Shown here: positions 9,611-19,073 of the stretch, in pieces
Numbering within the stretch: the first letter of the stretch is position 1
Layout: the number at the start of each line of letters is the position of its first letter
DNA from: Blastomussa wellsi
Taxonomy: Eukaryota; Cnidaria; Anthozoa; Scleractinia; Plerogyridae
Reading direction: 5' to 3'
DNA length: 64,000 bases
NCBI GenBank assembly: GCA_947652115.1
Contig: OX393564.1
Location: forward strand, 9,047,456-9,111,455
Notes under the pieces: generated by a model
The model's database searches: none
Seen by the model: only the letters and a program-made list of their open reading frames with translations
Told to the model about the DNA's origin: nothing
Program-made: the position numbers and the translations under genes

Positions 9611-12600
9611 GTAAGCAGCCTCACACTGCCGGTGCACCATAACGGCAATTTTTCAATCGTCTTTATTATCATTTCTTATTACTTTTTTTTCATTTCAAAA
9701 GTTACTTTGTACATTATAAAAACTTTATTTAAAAATTGTAACACTGCCTAAAGTGCCTATGAAGTGAAAACAAATTAGGTTTATTTGAAAGGCCTTTCAA
9801 AATGAGGAAGGATGATGTTCTTTCGTTCCAGAGATTTTCAAGTATTTACATTATATACAAATTAGATAACTGGTGACGTCATAAGCGGTTACACTGCGGG
9901 GTCAAAGCACGAAATAAATAATATCTCAGCAAATGATAGGACAATGTAACTGATCAAACGTGGCACTGGTGCTCTGCCCCAAATGGGGCATATTTTGATA
10001 TTGCTTTGTCAACACTCTTGGCTCCAGTCTCTTTCCTCTTTGAATTAAATAGAAACATTTCTAATGCTATAAGGTGAAAATCATGGTCTCCTTACTAACC
10101 TTTAGGAAGTGGATGGGTGGATGATATTTAGTAAAGTTTCCTGCATAAAAGGAATTTGAAAGCAAAGTTGCTGCCATGGCAACACACAGGGTGCATCATT
10201 TTGTGTCTTCTGATGTTACAATTCTGATGCAAAGTTTCAAAAACATGCTTCATTATTTGCGGAGATATTCTTGGCTTTGTATTTTAACCACAGAGTGTAT
10301 CCACTAATGACGTCATCAGTTATCTAATTTGAATATCTCTGGAACGAGCGAAGATATTACAAACAAGCAAAATACATTTCTTCTTTAAGGTCTTTCAGAC
10401 GAGGTTAAGTTGTCTTTGCATCATAGACACTTTAAATATGAAATTGCACAACGCAAATCATGTATCTACTGATATAATTCCAGCTAATGCATATCGACTC
10501 ACTTGCATTGGAAGTACTGCATATCTGTTTCCCGTAGTCTCTGAAAGCTTTTACGCGACATCATCTAATCAGTGATAAGTAAACATGAAAAACAGGAAAA
10601 TCACTCGCTGATCTTAATCATGTTGTTGAAATTCCACTGTCAAGAATACTGTTCTGACGCGTCTTTTTTAGCCAATTGCTGGTGCTTGTTAATTGCGTTT
10701 ATAAATGCTTCATCTTTATTTCTTCTCTTTACAGAAATCTGCAAAACAATTCTCTCAGTCTAAAAGAGTTTTCTCCAGACGCTTTTAATGGTCTCTCCAG
10801 TCTTAAAGAAATGTAAGTTCTGGCTATGAAAGAGTTTTGTTTCTGATGTGGAATAACTTACGTAGAAATTTAGATCATTTTATCAAAATCCAAAAACGAA
10901 GTTTTGTTTCTTTTTCAGCCATTTGGACGAATTTATTCTCTGTTGCTATGCTGAAAAAGCAGCGCCCGGTGTCCATTGTGTTTCACCAAACGATGAGTTC
11001 TCTAGTTGTTCTGATCTGATGAAAAACAAGGCCGTTCAAGTTTGTGTTTGGATTCTCGGTCTTTCCGCCCTTCTCGGCAACCTTTTCGTCATCCTTATGC
11101 GTGTGGTCGTGAAGGAAGGCAACAAAGTTCATTCTTTTCTTTTGACAAACTTGGCCATGTCAGATCTACTGATGGGCGTCTACCTTCTCATCATTGCAGT
11201 TAAAGACGTACAATGGCAAGGTGAATACTTCAAACACGACTTTGACTGGCGATCAGGATTAATGTGCGCATCAACTGGGATTCTGTCGATGGTTTCAAGC
11301 GAGGTTTCTGTGCTTATGTTGACTCTCATCACAACTGATAGACTCATCTGTATTGTTTTTCCGCTTAGAGCGAGAAAAATGAACCGCGCACTCGCTTACA
11401 TTATTGTGGTTGGGATATGGATTTTTGGAATTTTGATATCTATTATCCCAACATTTGGGTTTGATTATTTTTATGATAGTAAGCGAAACGTTGGATTTTA
11501 TGGAAAGTCGGCTGTCTGCCTTCCTCTCCATCTCTCATCAGAAAGACAAGCTGGTTGGGAATATGCCGTTGTCATTTTCATTGGATTAAACTTTGCTTCA
11601 TTCGTTTATATTCTTTTTGCGTACATAGTGATGTTCTTCACTGTAAAAAGGGTTTCAAAGCAAGTCAGGTCAACGAACATGAATAGAGAGTCCCAGATGG
11701 CAAAGAGAATGGTTTTCATCATATTAACTGACTTCCTTTGCTGGATGCCTGTAATCATAATCGGAATCTTTTCTCTGTTTGGACAATTCCATGATCCTGA
11801 AAAACAAGCTTACGTGTGGATTGCGGTATTCGTTCTTCCCGTGAACTCTTCTATAAACCCCATACTTTATACATTCTCCACTCCAAATATGAGGAGAAAA
11901 GTGGCTGAAACGAAGAAAGCATTGAGTAGTTTTCTTGAAAGATCCGTGCAGTCGCGTAGCACGTCGTCTTCAGGTTTGTTTTCTTTCTCATACATTTGAT
12001 CGTTTAAACGGCTTTCGGTGAGTTGATTTCTGTCAAAGGTGTCTATGTGTGCAAGGGGTATTGATCAAATTCACAGATGTGCCGTACGTATCTTACTTTC
12101 CATAATTATAACGGTTATTTTTAAAAAAGCTAAGTTGAGCTAAGTTTAAAAGAGCAGAGTACTGAATAGGTCTTGCCGGTTAAAGTAATGAAGTGTGTTT
12201 TTTTTCTTCAATTTAATTAGTGCAACAGGGAGTACTGCTGGACTCGTTTCCTCGTCAGGAAAATATTTTCCCAAGCGTTTCTCAGTCAACTGTCAGATCA
12301 AGTTTGACCCCATCTCCAGTTCCAAGCACATCCGCTCGGTCGTTAAATGAGATTACAGAAAATAAAGGACCTGAAACTTATTTGAAGCTTATTGAAACAC
12401 CAAATATATTCCAGGATGAGACCTCGCATTCAGTGGTAGGATAACTAACGCGTTCTATAATACAATTAACGTTATAAAACCTTTTTCTTATCTCCTCAAG
12501 CTTAAACCTACATTAAGAAACAACAATAAATTTAAACATCGCGATTCTCTTCCAGACAACATTGATAAACTTTTTGTAAGCGACGGTCGCTTGATGGTTG

Positions 12601-15600
12601 CCAGCGAGCAGAATAAGCAGCAAGGGTAAAACGAGTAAAGCACATTCAAGCAATAATTTTATGGCTGTAAAGAAGCTTTGAAAGGGATGAAAATGCTTCC
12701 AGCTAGTGATATACCGCCGTCTGGTTAACTCAGTTGTTAGAGCGCCAGTCTGCTGTGCGGGAGGTCGAGGGTTCGACAACACTTAAGGTCTTAAAATAAC
12801 TGAGGAGAATGTACTGCCCTTGTAATTATATCTGCAAATGGTTAGACGTTCAAGTCTTCTAAGATAAGGACTATAAATCGTAGACCCTGTGTAGATGTCC
12901 TGCATCTTCAGTGTTACATAGCTAGCAGGGAACGTCAAAGAACCCACGCACTTCTCGAAAAGAGTAGGCTCATAGTCCCCTGGTGTTGTGGTCAACTTTT
13001 CGTGGGCCGGGTGGGCAATAAAAGAGTTGATATCAATTGGGACGCAAGTCCTGTTTCATCTCCTGCGACAATGTTGATTCACTGTGGCGAAGTCAAATAA
13101 ATAAAATAAATAAATATATCGATACATTATCTGAGCCAATAACCAAATATTGTGTGAGGCGCTTGATATATATAGTAAGCCTTATTATATAATAGCAGAC
13201 TCCAGTATTGTGGTGTTATCGCGAACTGCTTGAAGGAAGATATCTTTTTTCATTGAATAAGGATATGGGATGTTTAGTTGAATAAAAGATATCTGGTAAA
13301 TTGTGAACTTAGATCTTTGGCATGTTGGAAAAGGTCACTTTTGCGTAGATGTTTATAGATTGCGCTATCTCTATCAGGCAGTGCGTGTTCTTGTGTGCGG
13401 GCGAAGAGAGTTCTGTTCGTTTTACCGATGTAGGAAGAATTGCATCCTGAGGCCTGACAGGAAAGATGATATAGACTGATACTGAAAGATATCGCAAATT
13501 ATATCTCATGTCGTATTCTGTCGTCTATTTATTGGACACGATGAGATTTCCATGATAAAAAATATTTGTACTCAAGTATGGAATAGAACAAATTTAGAAA
13601 AATAACCGATTTTATCTCGTGCGACGCTTACGCGTAGCCCAAAGGATGAATTTAACATTGGTTGATGTAACATCTCGAGGTTGTGGGTCTTTAATATTAC
13701 TTTAAAAACTATCAACACGATTACGATTATCATTTCGTCACTGTACTAAATCATGCTGCAGCATAGGCAGCTGAGGGCTATATGATGCAGGCATTGTCCA
13801 CGTGAATTTCGATTATTCTTGCATTAGTATGCATTAATTCTGGTACTTCTTCTAGGGGTTTGTTGTAGCATTGTCAGGAAATAGAAAGGATACGTCCATG
13901 CGACTGATCAAACATTTCGCAAAACTTAAGGAGGACGCTTGGAGGAAGGAAGCTGAATTAGTTAAGAAGCTCAGTGATGGGGACGGACACCCTAACATTC
14001 TTGAATTCTGCTGGCATGCTCAAAGTATGGAAAGTCGCCATTTTCCTTTACTATATACATTTGGAAAATTAAAGTGCCTATAACCCCAAAAAGTTTTTTC
14101 GGTCCAAAGAAATTTTGGCATTTTCTTTGATCATAATGCCGAAAAAAAATTTTGCTTTCAGTTGAAACCGCATTTTTTTATGGATTTTCAAAGTCGTGAA
14201 AAATCGCCCTTTTGAAAAGCATGACCGAGTCAAAGAATCGGTGAAAAGGATCTGGGTCCAGCACATTTGTGACGTCATTCCAGGCCATCGATCGCAAGAG
14301 TATCGCTCGCCTTGTGTCGAGTTGTTGTGGCTTCGTTCTGAGAAAATGCGTTTAAAATTGTGAGTGCCGATCAAGTTCTCGGCGGTGTACGCTAAACACT
14401 TCAGCGAACACATTTCATGGCCAGGTCTGGTCGATCGGCGAGTCAGCAGCGAAGAACGAGTAAAGTTGATCTATCTTCAATAATTCAAGGCTTCAACCCC
14501 TTGCTTCGCACGGCTTCCAGAATTTTCGTACAATTCAAGGTAATTTATTTTGCCGATTCAAAATATTGTCTTTGTTTAAATGTATCAAGCGATTTTTGTG
14601 AGAGAGAAACAGACTGCGTGTTAAATTTGCTCAATCTGTTTACACGCACAATGCGAACGATTGGCTCATGTCGCAGCGCTTCGCATTTGCTTGAATATAC
14701 TGATCTGGTGGATACTGGAATTAATCTATTCGTGAGTCCAGACATTCGAACTTTGCAGAATGGCCGTGCAAATAGTCAAGCCAAGTCACTATTATATTTT
14801 TTCTTCAAACGTTTAGAGCGATTCGGTTTATAATTTAGCTGTTTATGTGAAGGTCAGCCGGTGTGAAGGTCATTACCTACAAAACTACGCCACATCAACT
14901 AGCGTCTATAAGGGCTCAAAAGTTTAGAATGTTTAAGAAATTTGCCGATAATCTTCCCCTACATCATCCTTTATATTATATTTTTACCGCAAGTTGCGAG
15001 GAATTATTTATGCCAATAGTAAGTCTTTGAACGGGAGGTTGCGTGATCTATTTCTGTGCGCTGAGCTCGATCAGTGAAAGGGACACACAGACCGAGTGAA
15101 TGCTCAGCAAATTAGTCGGAATAAAATCATCAGCACTCTTTACAATCGCGTAATACACATGTACATCTAAACGAACGAATAAAAAGTTATTTCATTGACA
15201 TTGTAGGAAAATTCTGCACTGTCCATCCAGATCTACTCATCTGGGTCCATATGCTTTCTTGTTCAAAACTGTCGCCAATGTCCTGGAATGACGTCACCAG
15301 CCCCAGACTCCTCTTAACTCGGTCGTGTGTCAAATAATTCCGTCTTCATAAAATTTATAAAAATTTGCCGTTTTTACCAAAAGTAAAAATATTTGCGGCG
15401 TTTTGCTCCATGTAATGCAAAGATTTAAGCTGGCCAAAAAATTTTTTGGGGTTATAGGCACTTTAAGAGCCTATCTTTTCTTGGAAAGATTGTGGGATTA
15501 TATACAAAAAGGATAATCTAGAACGAATTGCTTTTATCGATAGCATGCTCACTTCCCTCCTGTTTTAAGCATTTGTTGTTAATTAATTGCCTTAATATAT

Positions 15601-18600
15601 CATTGCATGGATCGGTTATTTCATTAAAAATTAAAAGGACCGTTTGTATGTTGCAAAAATACCCATTAACAGCTTGTTATCGTGACCTAGGCTTTTTATT
15701 TTCCCTCCAGCAAATAAAATAAATTAATGATTTAGTTTCTTTCCACCGATAACTTTTTCCGCATGACTCTTAACATCTTATTTTAAAAAGTATATGAATT
15801 CCATATTTTTATCATAGCCATGTTGCGACTTTTTTCTAGCCGATGAATGTGTTTTAAATTACAAGCGGAAGAGATTTCCTCGGCTCAAGAAAAGTTCATT
15901 GTAAGTAAAACCATTTATTTCCATTTATTTTGCTTATACGGGATCCATACCCACGTGAGGCAGTTCTTGCTTTCTTCTTTCTTTGACCAGGAGGCACGTG
16001 TACACCACCTTCAAGTTCCCTTGTTTCTGCCATCCTCTCCATATGATCAATAAGCTCAAAAGTCAAACCACCGCATGGGTCATACATAACATTTTTACAT
16101 TTTTTTCTGAAATTCAGCTTGCTGTGTTATGGCTTTGAATCAATTATGACTCTGGATCAGTTTTTGAGAGATAGCAGTATTACTCTCAACATAGATGCCG
16201 TTTTAGTTGTGGCCATTGACTTGATCTACGCCATACAACACTTGGAACAAAATGGCATTGTCCATAACAATATCACAACATCCAACGTGCTAATTGGGAG
16301 AGGACTAAGGGTAATGTTTATACACTACAATATATTTAATGTTATGTTATAAAAAATATATTACTGGTAAATAATTATTGCACGAGTTCAGAATAGCTGT
16401 AAAAATACATTTGGAAACTTCCAAATCAAACCACCTTCTCACAACTCTCTGATCGTAAGTGGAGACAAGTACGCATCATGGTAAAGTCTGCATACGACCC
16501 TGTGGCCCATCAGGCCGGAGCTTATCCCGCCGGGGTTCCTTAGCATTAAGCGACAGAGAGTTACCCCCAGCATTAAATTCGCCGGCACCCATTTATGCAC
16601 CTGGGTGAAGGCACTGCTGAGAATAAAGTGACTTGCCCAAGGACACAACGCAACTTGTCCCGGCCAGGGCGCTAAACATTAGGCAACCGCGCCTCCCACA
16701 ATGAGCAGAATATTATTTGCAACACTGTTGGGTGGTTATGCCCATGAACAGGCAATTATTTGTAGACATTTATATATTTGTAGGTCACGTTGAAGATTCT
16801 GGGCCATTGAAAAGGGGGAACGAATCGAATATATGCAAGAAGATAAACATAGCCTAATACAGTGCACAGCTGTCTCTTTTTTATTGCCTGGTCCTTTTGG
16901 ATGCTAATAGAATTTAGTATATTCTCGGCTCCGACTATTGCATTTCTAGCTTTTTGATTGGCTAAAAAACTCCGACTATGAGCCAATAGTCGGAGTTTTA
17001 CGTCATATGGAAAATAGTGCGCCAAAGTTTTTATTTTACGCTTTGTAAAATTGTGGAAATAAAAATCGGCGGACAAAAACCGGTTTGAGAATTTACTAAA
17101 ACAATTATTCCGTTCGCCCTTGTTGGATATGAAGTGATTATAACCAACTCGCGCTACGCGCTCGTTGGTTATTTTATCACTTCATATCCAACGCGGGCTC
17201 ATGGAATAATTGTTATGTATTTCGAAAGAAATATAAAATGGCTGGACGCAGAACGCTGCTGGATAGGCAAAAGGGCCTTAACATCATGTCAAATGAGATT
17301 TTGTCAGTTTTTCTTTCTATTCCGACATGTGATTCATCGTAATTGGAATATCGGTTGCAAAAATAAAATCTTGAAGGTTTCCTTTACGCTGGTATGCAAA
17401 ATTTAACTGAATTTTCGAACTATCGTTCGGTCTAGTTGGCTGGGCTATCCGACATGTTTTTTTTTTCCATATTTTCTTTTTTGGCATATTTTCGTTTGTT
17501 TGGGATATTTCGGAATAAGAACATATTCCGAAATATATTGCGGAACATATTCCGGCTATTCTGCTCTAATGGAAATCCAGGTATTCCGGAATGAGAATAG
17601 GTCCCAAACAAACGCTTACTTGCTTTATTCCAATTATTCTTATTCCGGATTGATCCCAAACGAGCGCGCTCTTTTTCGGCCAAGAATGCCGAGTGAGCTC
17701 ACTTAAGTCTGCAATAGCCTTAGGCCGAACCAAATGTCGAACTTTACATCAGTCGAAACTGATGTAAATGTCATGTAAATATGCAAAAACAATAGCTTTC
17801 GCTCCTTTACATTAGGCTCGATTCATTAAAGTTCGACGTTTGACCACAGCCTTTGTTAGCAACTAATATATAATCAGTACATGACTTTTGCTTCTGTAAA
17901 TTAGATTCCGCCACTAAAAGCTGTTTTGGGAGGATTTGGCGCAGCTCAATGGATCTATCGAGACTTTCCTGAATGCGTGAACAATGGTTACGCGGTGAAG
18001 GATTCTTTAGGAAAGAACGTTCTTCAATTTGGTTTTATGTTGGCTGAAATGATAAAGGGCAGCATCGCGACCGAAGAGTTTGGCGAGGTATAATTTCAGT
18101 TTGACATACCTTTGTACTTAACAACAATTCCATGCGCGCGTGAGTGATATGAGATGCACCGAGTTGGCTATAGCTATCTTATATTCAACAACTAAGACAG
18201 GAATAATTGTTTTATTATTAAAAACACCCAAAGAATGTACCTTTTTATCGATACAGTGGCAATTTGGTTTCAAGTAGCTATTATGGGTTTTCCAGGGGGC
18301 AATTACAGATTAATTTGCCCTTTGGGCATGTCTAGCAAAACAAAAGAAATCAAAATAGCCGTCTTTTCTCGCTGACGCGTGCGCTTACCATATTTTTGGT
18401 CCATAGGGTATTTAACAATTATTCCTCGAGCCCCAGATAACATCATGATAACTAACAAATTTAGTAAAGTTTTCAGGAATAAAAGTAAGAACTCGCCAAT
18501 GAGTTAAGAACTCGTGGATAATCATAATATTTAACGATGTTGCATTTTGCAGTTGATCGTCGATGTACCAGCCGAGCTAATTTTTCTCGACCGTAGGAAT

Positions 18601-19073
18601 CAAGTGAACGATGTTTCGCTTCTATTCCAGCAACGATTAAAACGAATCAGCAACGTGTCCTGCACACTGCGCTATGGGTTATTTTCTTCCTTCTGCTCCA
18701 ATATTCGCACTGGGCGCCATATTGGAAGGAGTATTTCTGTCCACAAAACTACGTCATCAGCCGAGGTCACGTGGTATTTTGACCGCGCGATTCAAAGTAC
18801 AGTTTTTGGGGGAAAATAGCGCAACAAGTTCATCGCTTATAAAGTTGTCAGCTTTAATCTAAACTGCTTCAAACTTTGGGATCTTATCTTTGAAGATGTA
18901 ACTTTTAAAAATATACAAAAACAAATTTTGTTTCATATGTTGTTTTTCAGCTTCAAGAAGTGGCACATTTGTGTTTTGAACAAGACCCGGATGTTCGACC
19001 AAACGCCTCACAAGTTCGCGACCTCCTGGAGGAGCTTTGGTGTCGCAATGATGTCTGGGACACAACACTGTAA
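9539..19073 (+). CDS. LRR-containing GPCR with C-terminal pseudokinase domain (ten visible exons)
   Basis: Exons: 9539-9610, 10735-10812, 10919-11973, 12221-12435, 13856-14024, 15840-15900, 16118-16310, 17905-18087, 18553-18654, 18951-19073 (ends TAA). I checked the phase at every junction from 10735 on and each one keeps a single open frame. The order is LRR units, a Cys-rich hinge, a rhodopsin-class 7TM of relaxin-receptor/GRL101 type, a Ser/Thr-rich tail and a protein-kinase fold with the HRD and DFG Asp both replaced. The protein would sit in the plasma membrane with the kinase fold in the cytoplasm. The likely role is ligand sensing with G-protein signalling plus scaffolding or allosteric signalling by the pseudokinase. 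The 5' end is not closed: the LRR exons continue from upstream and may join the MAM exons. The element-rich introns do not break the frame. Confidence 0.82.
9611..10734 (+). other. intron carrying an inverted-repeat element
   Basis: This intron of 1.1 kb contains the inverted-repeat element at about 9748-10435 and AT-rich remainder. I see no extra LRR exon. Confidence 0.6.
9748..10435. mobile_element. MITE with long terminal inverted repeats
   Basis: The left arm (from CTAAAGTGCCTATGAAG through GTTCCAGAGATTTTCAAG to TTAGATAACTGGTGACGTCA, about 9750-9890) matches the reverse complement of about 10305-10435 with scattered differences. The right end carries TTAA. The terminal AAAGTGCCTAT is shared with the larger element at 14069-15466, so both belong to one TTAA family. 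No coding capacity. Confidence 0.65.
10735..10812 (+). CDS. LRR exon 2 of the receptor
   Basis: A 78-base exon after CTTTACAG and before GTAAGT encodes a second LRR (NLQNNSLSLKEF, then DAFNGLSSLKE). The two leftover bases AT join the C at 10919 to make Ile. The phase is the same as in LRR exon 1. Confidence 0.85.
10919..11973 (+). CDS. 7TM exon, relaxin-receptor-like rhodopsin-class GPCR
   Basis: One exon encodes the hinge and all seven helices. Numbering from the codon at 10923, the hinge has Cys at 7, 8, 19 and 29. The helices lie near 38-62 (GNLFVI), 71-93 (LAMSDLLMG), 113-138, 156-178, 212-241, 261-285 and 296-318. Cys115 and Cys199 can form the usual TM3-ECL2 disulfide. DRL at 139-141 replaces DRY, FLCWMP lies in TM6 and NPILY at 312-316 in TM7. 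The hinge plus SDLLMGVYLL resembles LGR type C (RXFP) and snail GRL101 receptors. The exon ends one base into a codon. Reading past the donor gives a stop at 11997, so intron retention would make a short receptor. Confidence 0.93.
12221..12435 (+). CDS. cytoplasmic tail exon linking 7TM to kinase fold
   Basis: The exon starts after TTTAATTAG and the two bases TG complete the codon left by the 7TM exon. It encodes about 71 residues rich in Ser, Thr and Pro (SVSQSTVRSSLTPSPVPSTS), possible phosphorylation sites for arrestin or GRK-like control (inference). It ends at phase 0 before GTAGGA. If the donor is not used, GTA GGA TAA closes the frame two codons later, giving a receptor without the kinase fold. 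Confidence 0.8.
12436..13855 (+). other. intron with SINE
   Basis: A 1.4-kb intron that holds the tRNA-derived SINE at about 12714-13117. Other sequence is AT-rich with no exon signal. ORFs seen here on the - strand overlap the SINE and are not genes. Confidence 0.6.
12714..13117 (+). repeat. tRNA-derived SINE
   Basis: The head carries pol III-like boxes: an A-box region GGTTAACTCAGTTGTTAGAG and a B-box GGTTCGACAAC about 35 bases on. A body of about 300 bases follows and the tail is an AAATAAATAAA-type simple repeat. That layout is a SINE. It is not scored as a functional tRNA because no closed acceptor stem is apparent and the B-box is off consensus. Confidence 0.75.
13856..14024 (+). CDS. 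pseudokinase exon 1 (N-lobe, beta3 and helix C)
   Basis: The exon follows TTCTTCTAG at phase 0. It encodes GFVVALSGNRK, a MRLIKHF strand whose Lys could be the beta3 lysine, WRKEAELVKKL with a Glu in the helix-C position, and GHPNILEFCW, the usual beta4 region. It ends one base into a codon before GTATGG. No clear glycine-rich loop is visible, although the preceding tail exon could supply part of it. Confidence 0.8.
14069..15466. mobile_element. TTAA DNA element, 1.4 kb, in the kinase intron
   Basis: TTAA flanks both ends (14069-14072 and 15463-15466), followed by the inverted repeats AGTGCCTATAACCCCAAAAA at left and its near-perfect complement at right (TTTTTTGGGGTTATAGGCACT). It sits within the intron between kinase exons 1 and 2 and is spliced out. 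Internal ORFs (for example 14417-14833) show no known domain. It shares its terminal bases with the MITE at 9748-10435. Probably non-autonomous, of piggyBac/Kolobok type. Confidence 0.8.
15840..15900 (+). CDS. pseudokinase exon 2 (small, beta4-beta5)
   Basis: A 61-base exon after TTTTTCTAG and before GTAAGT, too short for ORF callers. It takes two bases to complete the previous codon and leaves two. In frame it reads DECVLNYKRKRFPRLKKSS, which fits a loop between beta4 and beta5. The match of phase on both sides is the main support. Confidence 0.7.
16118..16310 (+). CDS. pseudokinase exon 3 (hinge, helix E, degenerate catalytic loop)
   Basis: The first base completes the Phe codon left by exon 2. 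The exon then encodes LLCYGFESIMTLDQFL (beta5, hinge, helix D), AIDLIYAIQHLEQNGIVH (helix E) and the catalytic loop VHNNITTSNVLI. Against the usual HRDxxxxN, the His and last Asn remain but Arg and the catalytic Asp are both Asn. It ends at phase 0 before GTAATG. Confidence 0.88.
16480..16698 (-). repeat. SINE, minus strand
   Basis: On the - strand the right end starts GGGAGGCGCGGTTGCCTAAT, a tRNA-like A-box region, followed by a body with CCTGTGGCCCATCAGGCCGG in the complementary strand. A fragment of the same family lies at 6641-6714. Confidence 0.6.
17101..17213. repeat. large palindrome (fold-back MITE)
   Basis: The left arm (TTGGATATGAAGTGATTATA, then AACCAACTCGCGCT) is mirrored by the right arm (GTTGGTTATTTTATCACTTC, then ATATCCAA), and both sides continue into ACAATTATTCC / GGAATAATTGT. 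Related but diverged copies occur at about 20931-21006, 52990-53100 and 63340-63450. Confidence 0.75.
17905..18087 (+). CDS. pseudokinase exon 4 (degenerate DFG, activation segment)
   Basis: A 183-base phase-0 exon after AAATTAG and before GTATAA. It encodes IPPLKAVLGGFGAAQW, where GFG stands in place of DFG, so the metal-binding Asp is lost. A long activation-segment region with no APE follows, then NVLQFGFMLAEMIKG, which aligns with the helix F DVWSFGVLLWEM region. With exon 3 this makes catalysis unlikely. Confidence 0.88.
18553..18654 (+). CDS. pseudokinase exon 5 (C-lobe)
   Basis: A 102-base phase-0 exon after TTTTGCAG. It encodes LIVDVPAELIFLDRRNQVND and then SLLFQQRLKRISN. I set the donor at AAC|GTGTCC because it keeps phase 0 with the next exon. 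Another donor is possible. Confidence 0.7.
18951..19073 (+). CDS. pseudokinase last exon, with stop
   Basis: The exon after TTTTTCAG encodes LQEVAHLCFEQDPDVRPNAS and then QVRDLLEELW, matching the final C-lobe helices. The Arg in DVRP is the conserved arginine that usually pairs with the APE glutamate. It ends TTG-free at GACACAACACTGTAA. The 3' UTR follows, but I could not fix a poly(A) signal. Confidence 0.88.
   Translation, partial: LQEVAHLCFEQDPDVRPNASQVRDLLEELWCRNDVWDTTL

Larger units (their letters stand above)
16311..17904 (+). other. intron with SINE and palindromic repeats
   Basis: A 1.6-kb intron holding a SINE on the - strand (about 16480-16698), a short inverted repeat near 16926-16998 (CTCCGACTAT), the palindrome at 17101-17213 and a zone near 17440-17660 in which ATTCCGGAAT-like motifs recur. 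No exon seen. Confidence 0.6.

Noticed and set aside
9195..9614. 139-residue ORF spanning the N gap
   Set aside because: The frame crosses 200 undefined bases. Only the last part, from 9539, is a genuine LRR exon.
12721..12780. tRNA gene on the + strand
   Set aside because: It has A- and B-box-like sequence, but the body runs on for 300 bases to an A-rich simple-repeat tail and no acceptor stem closes. It is a SINE head.
14417..14833. 138-residue ORF in the intronic TTAA element
   Set aside because: No recognisable domain. It lies inside a mobile element and its composition is not clearly coding.
13856..19073. An active protein kinase
   Set aside because: Both the HRD and DFG aspartates are replaced and no APE motif is seen. 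I call it a pseudokinase, although unusual catalysis cannot be ruled out from sequence.
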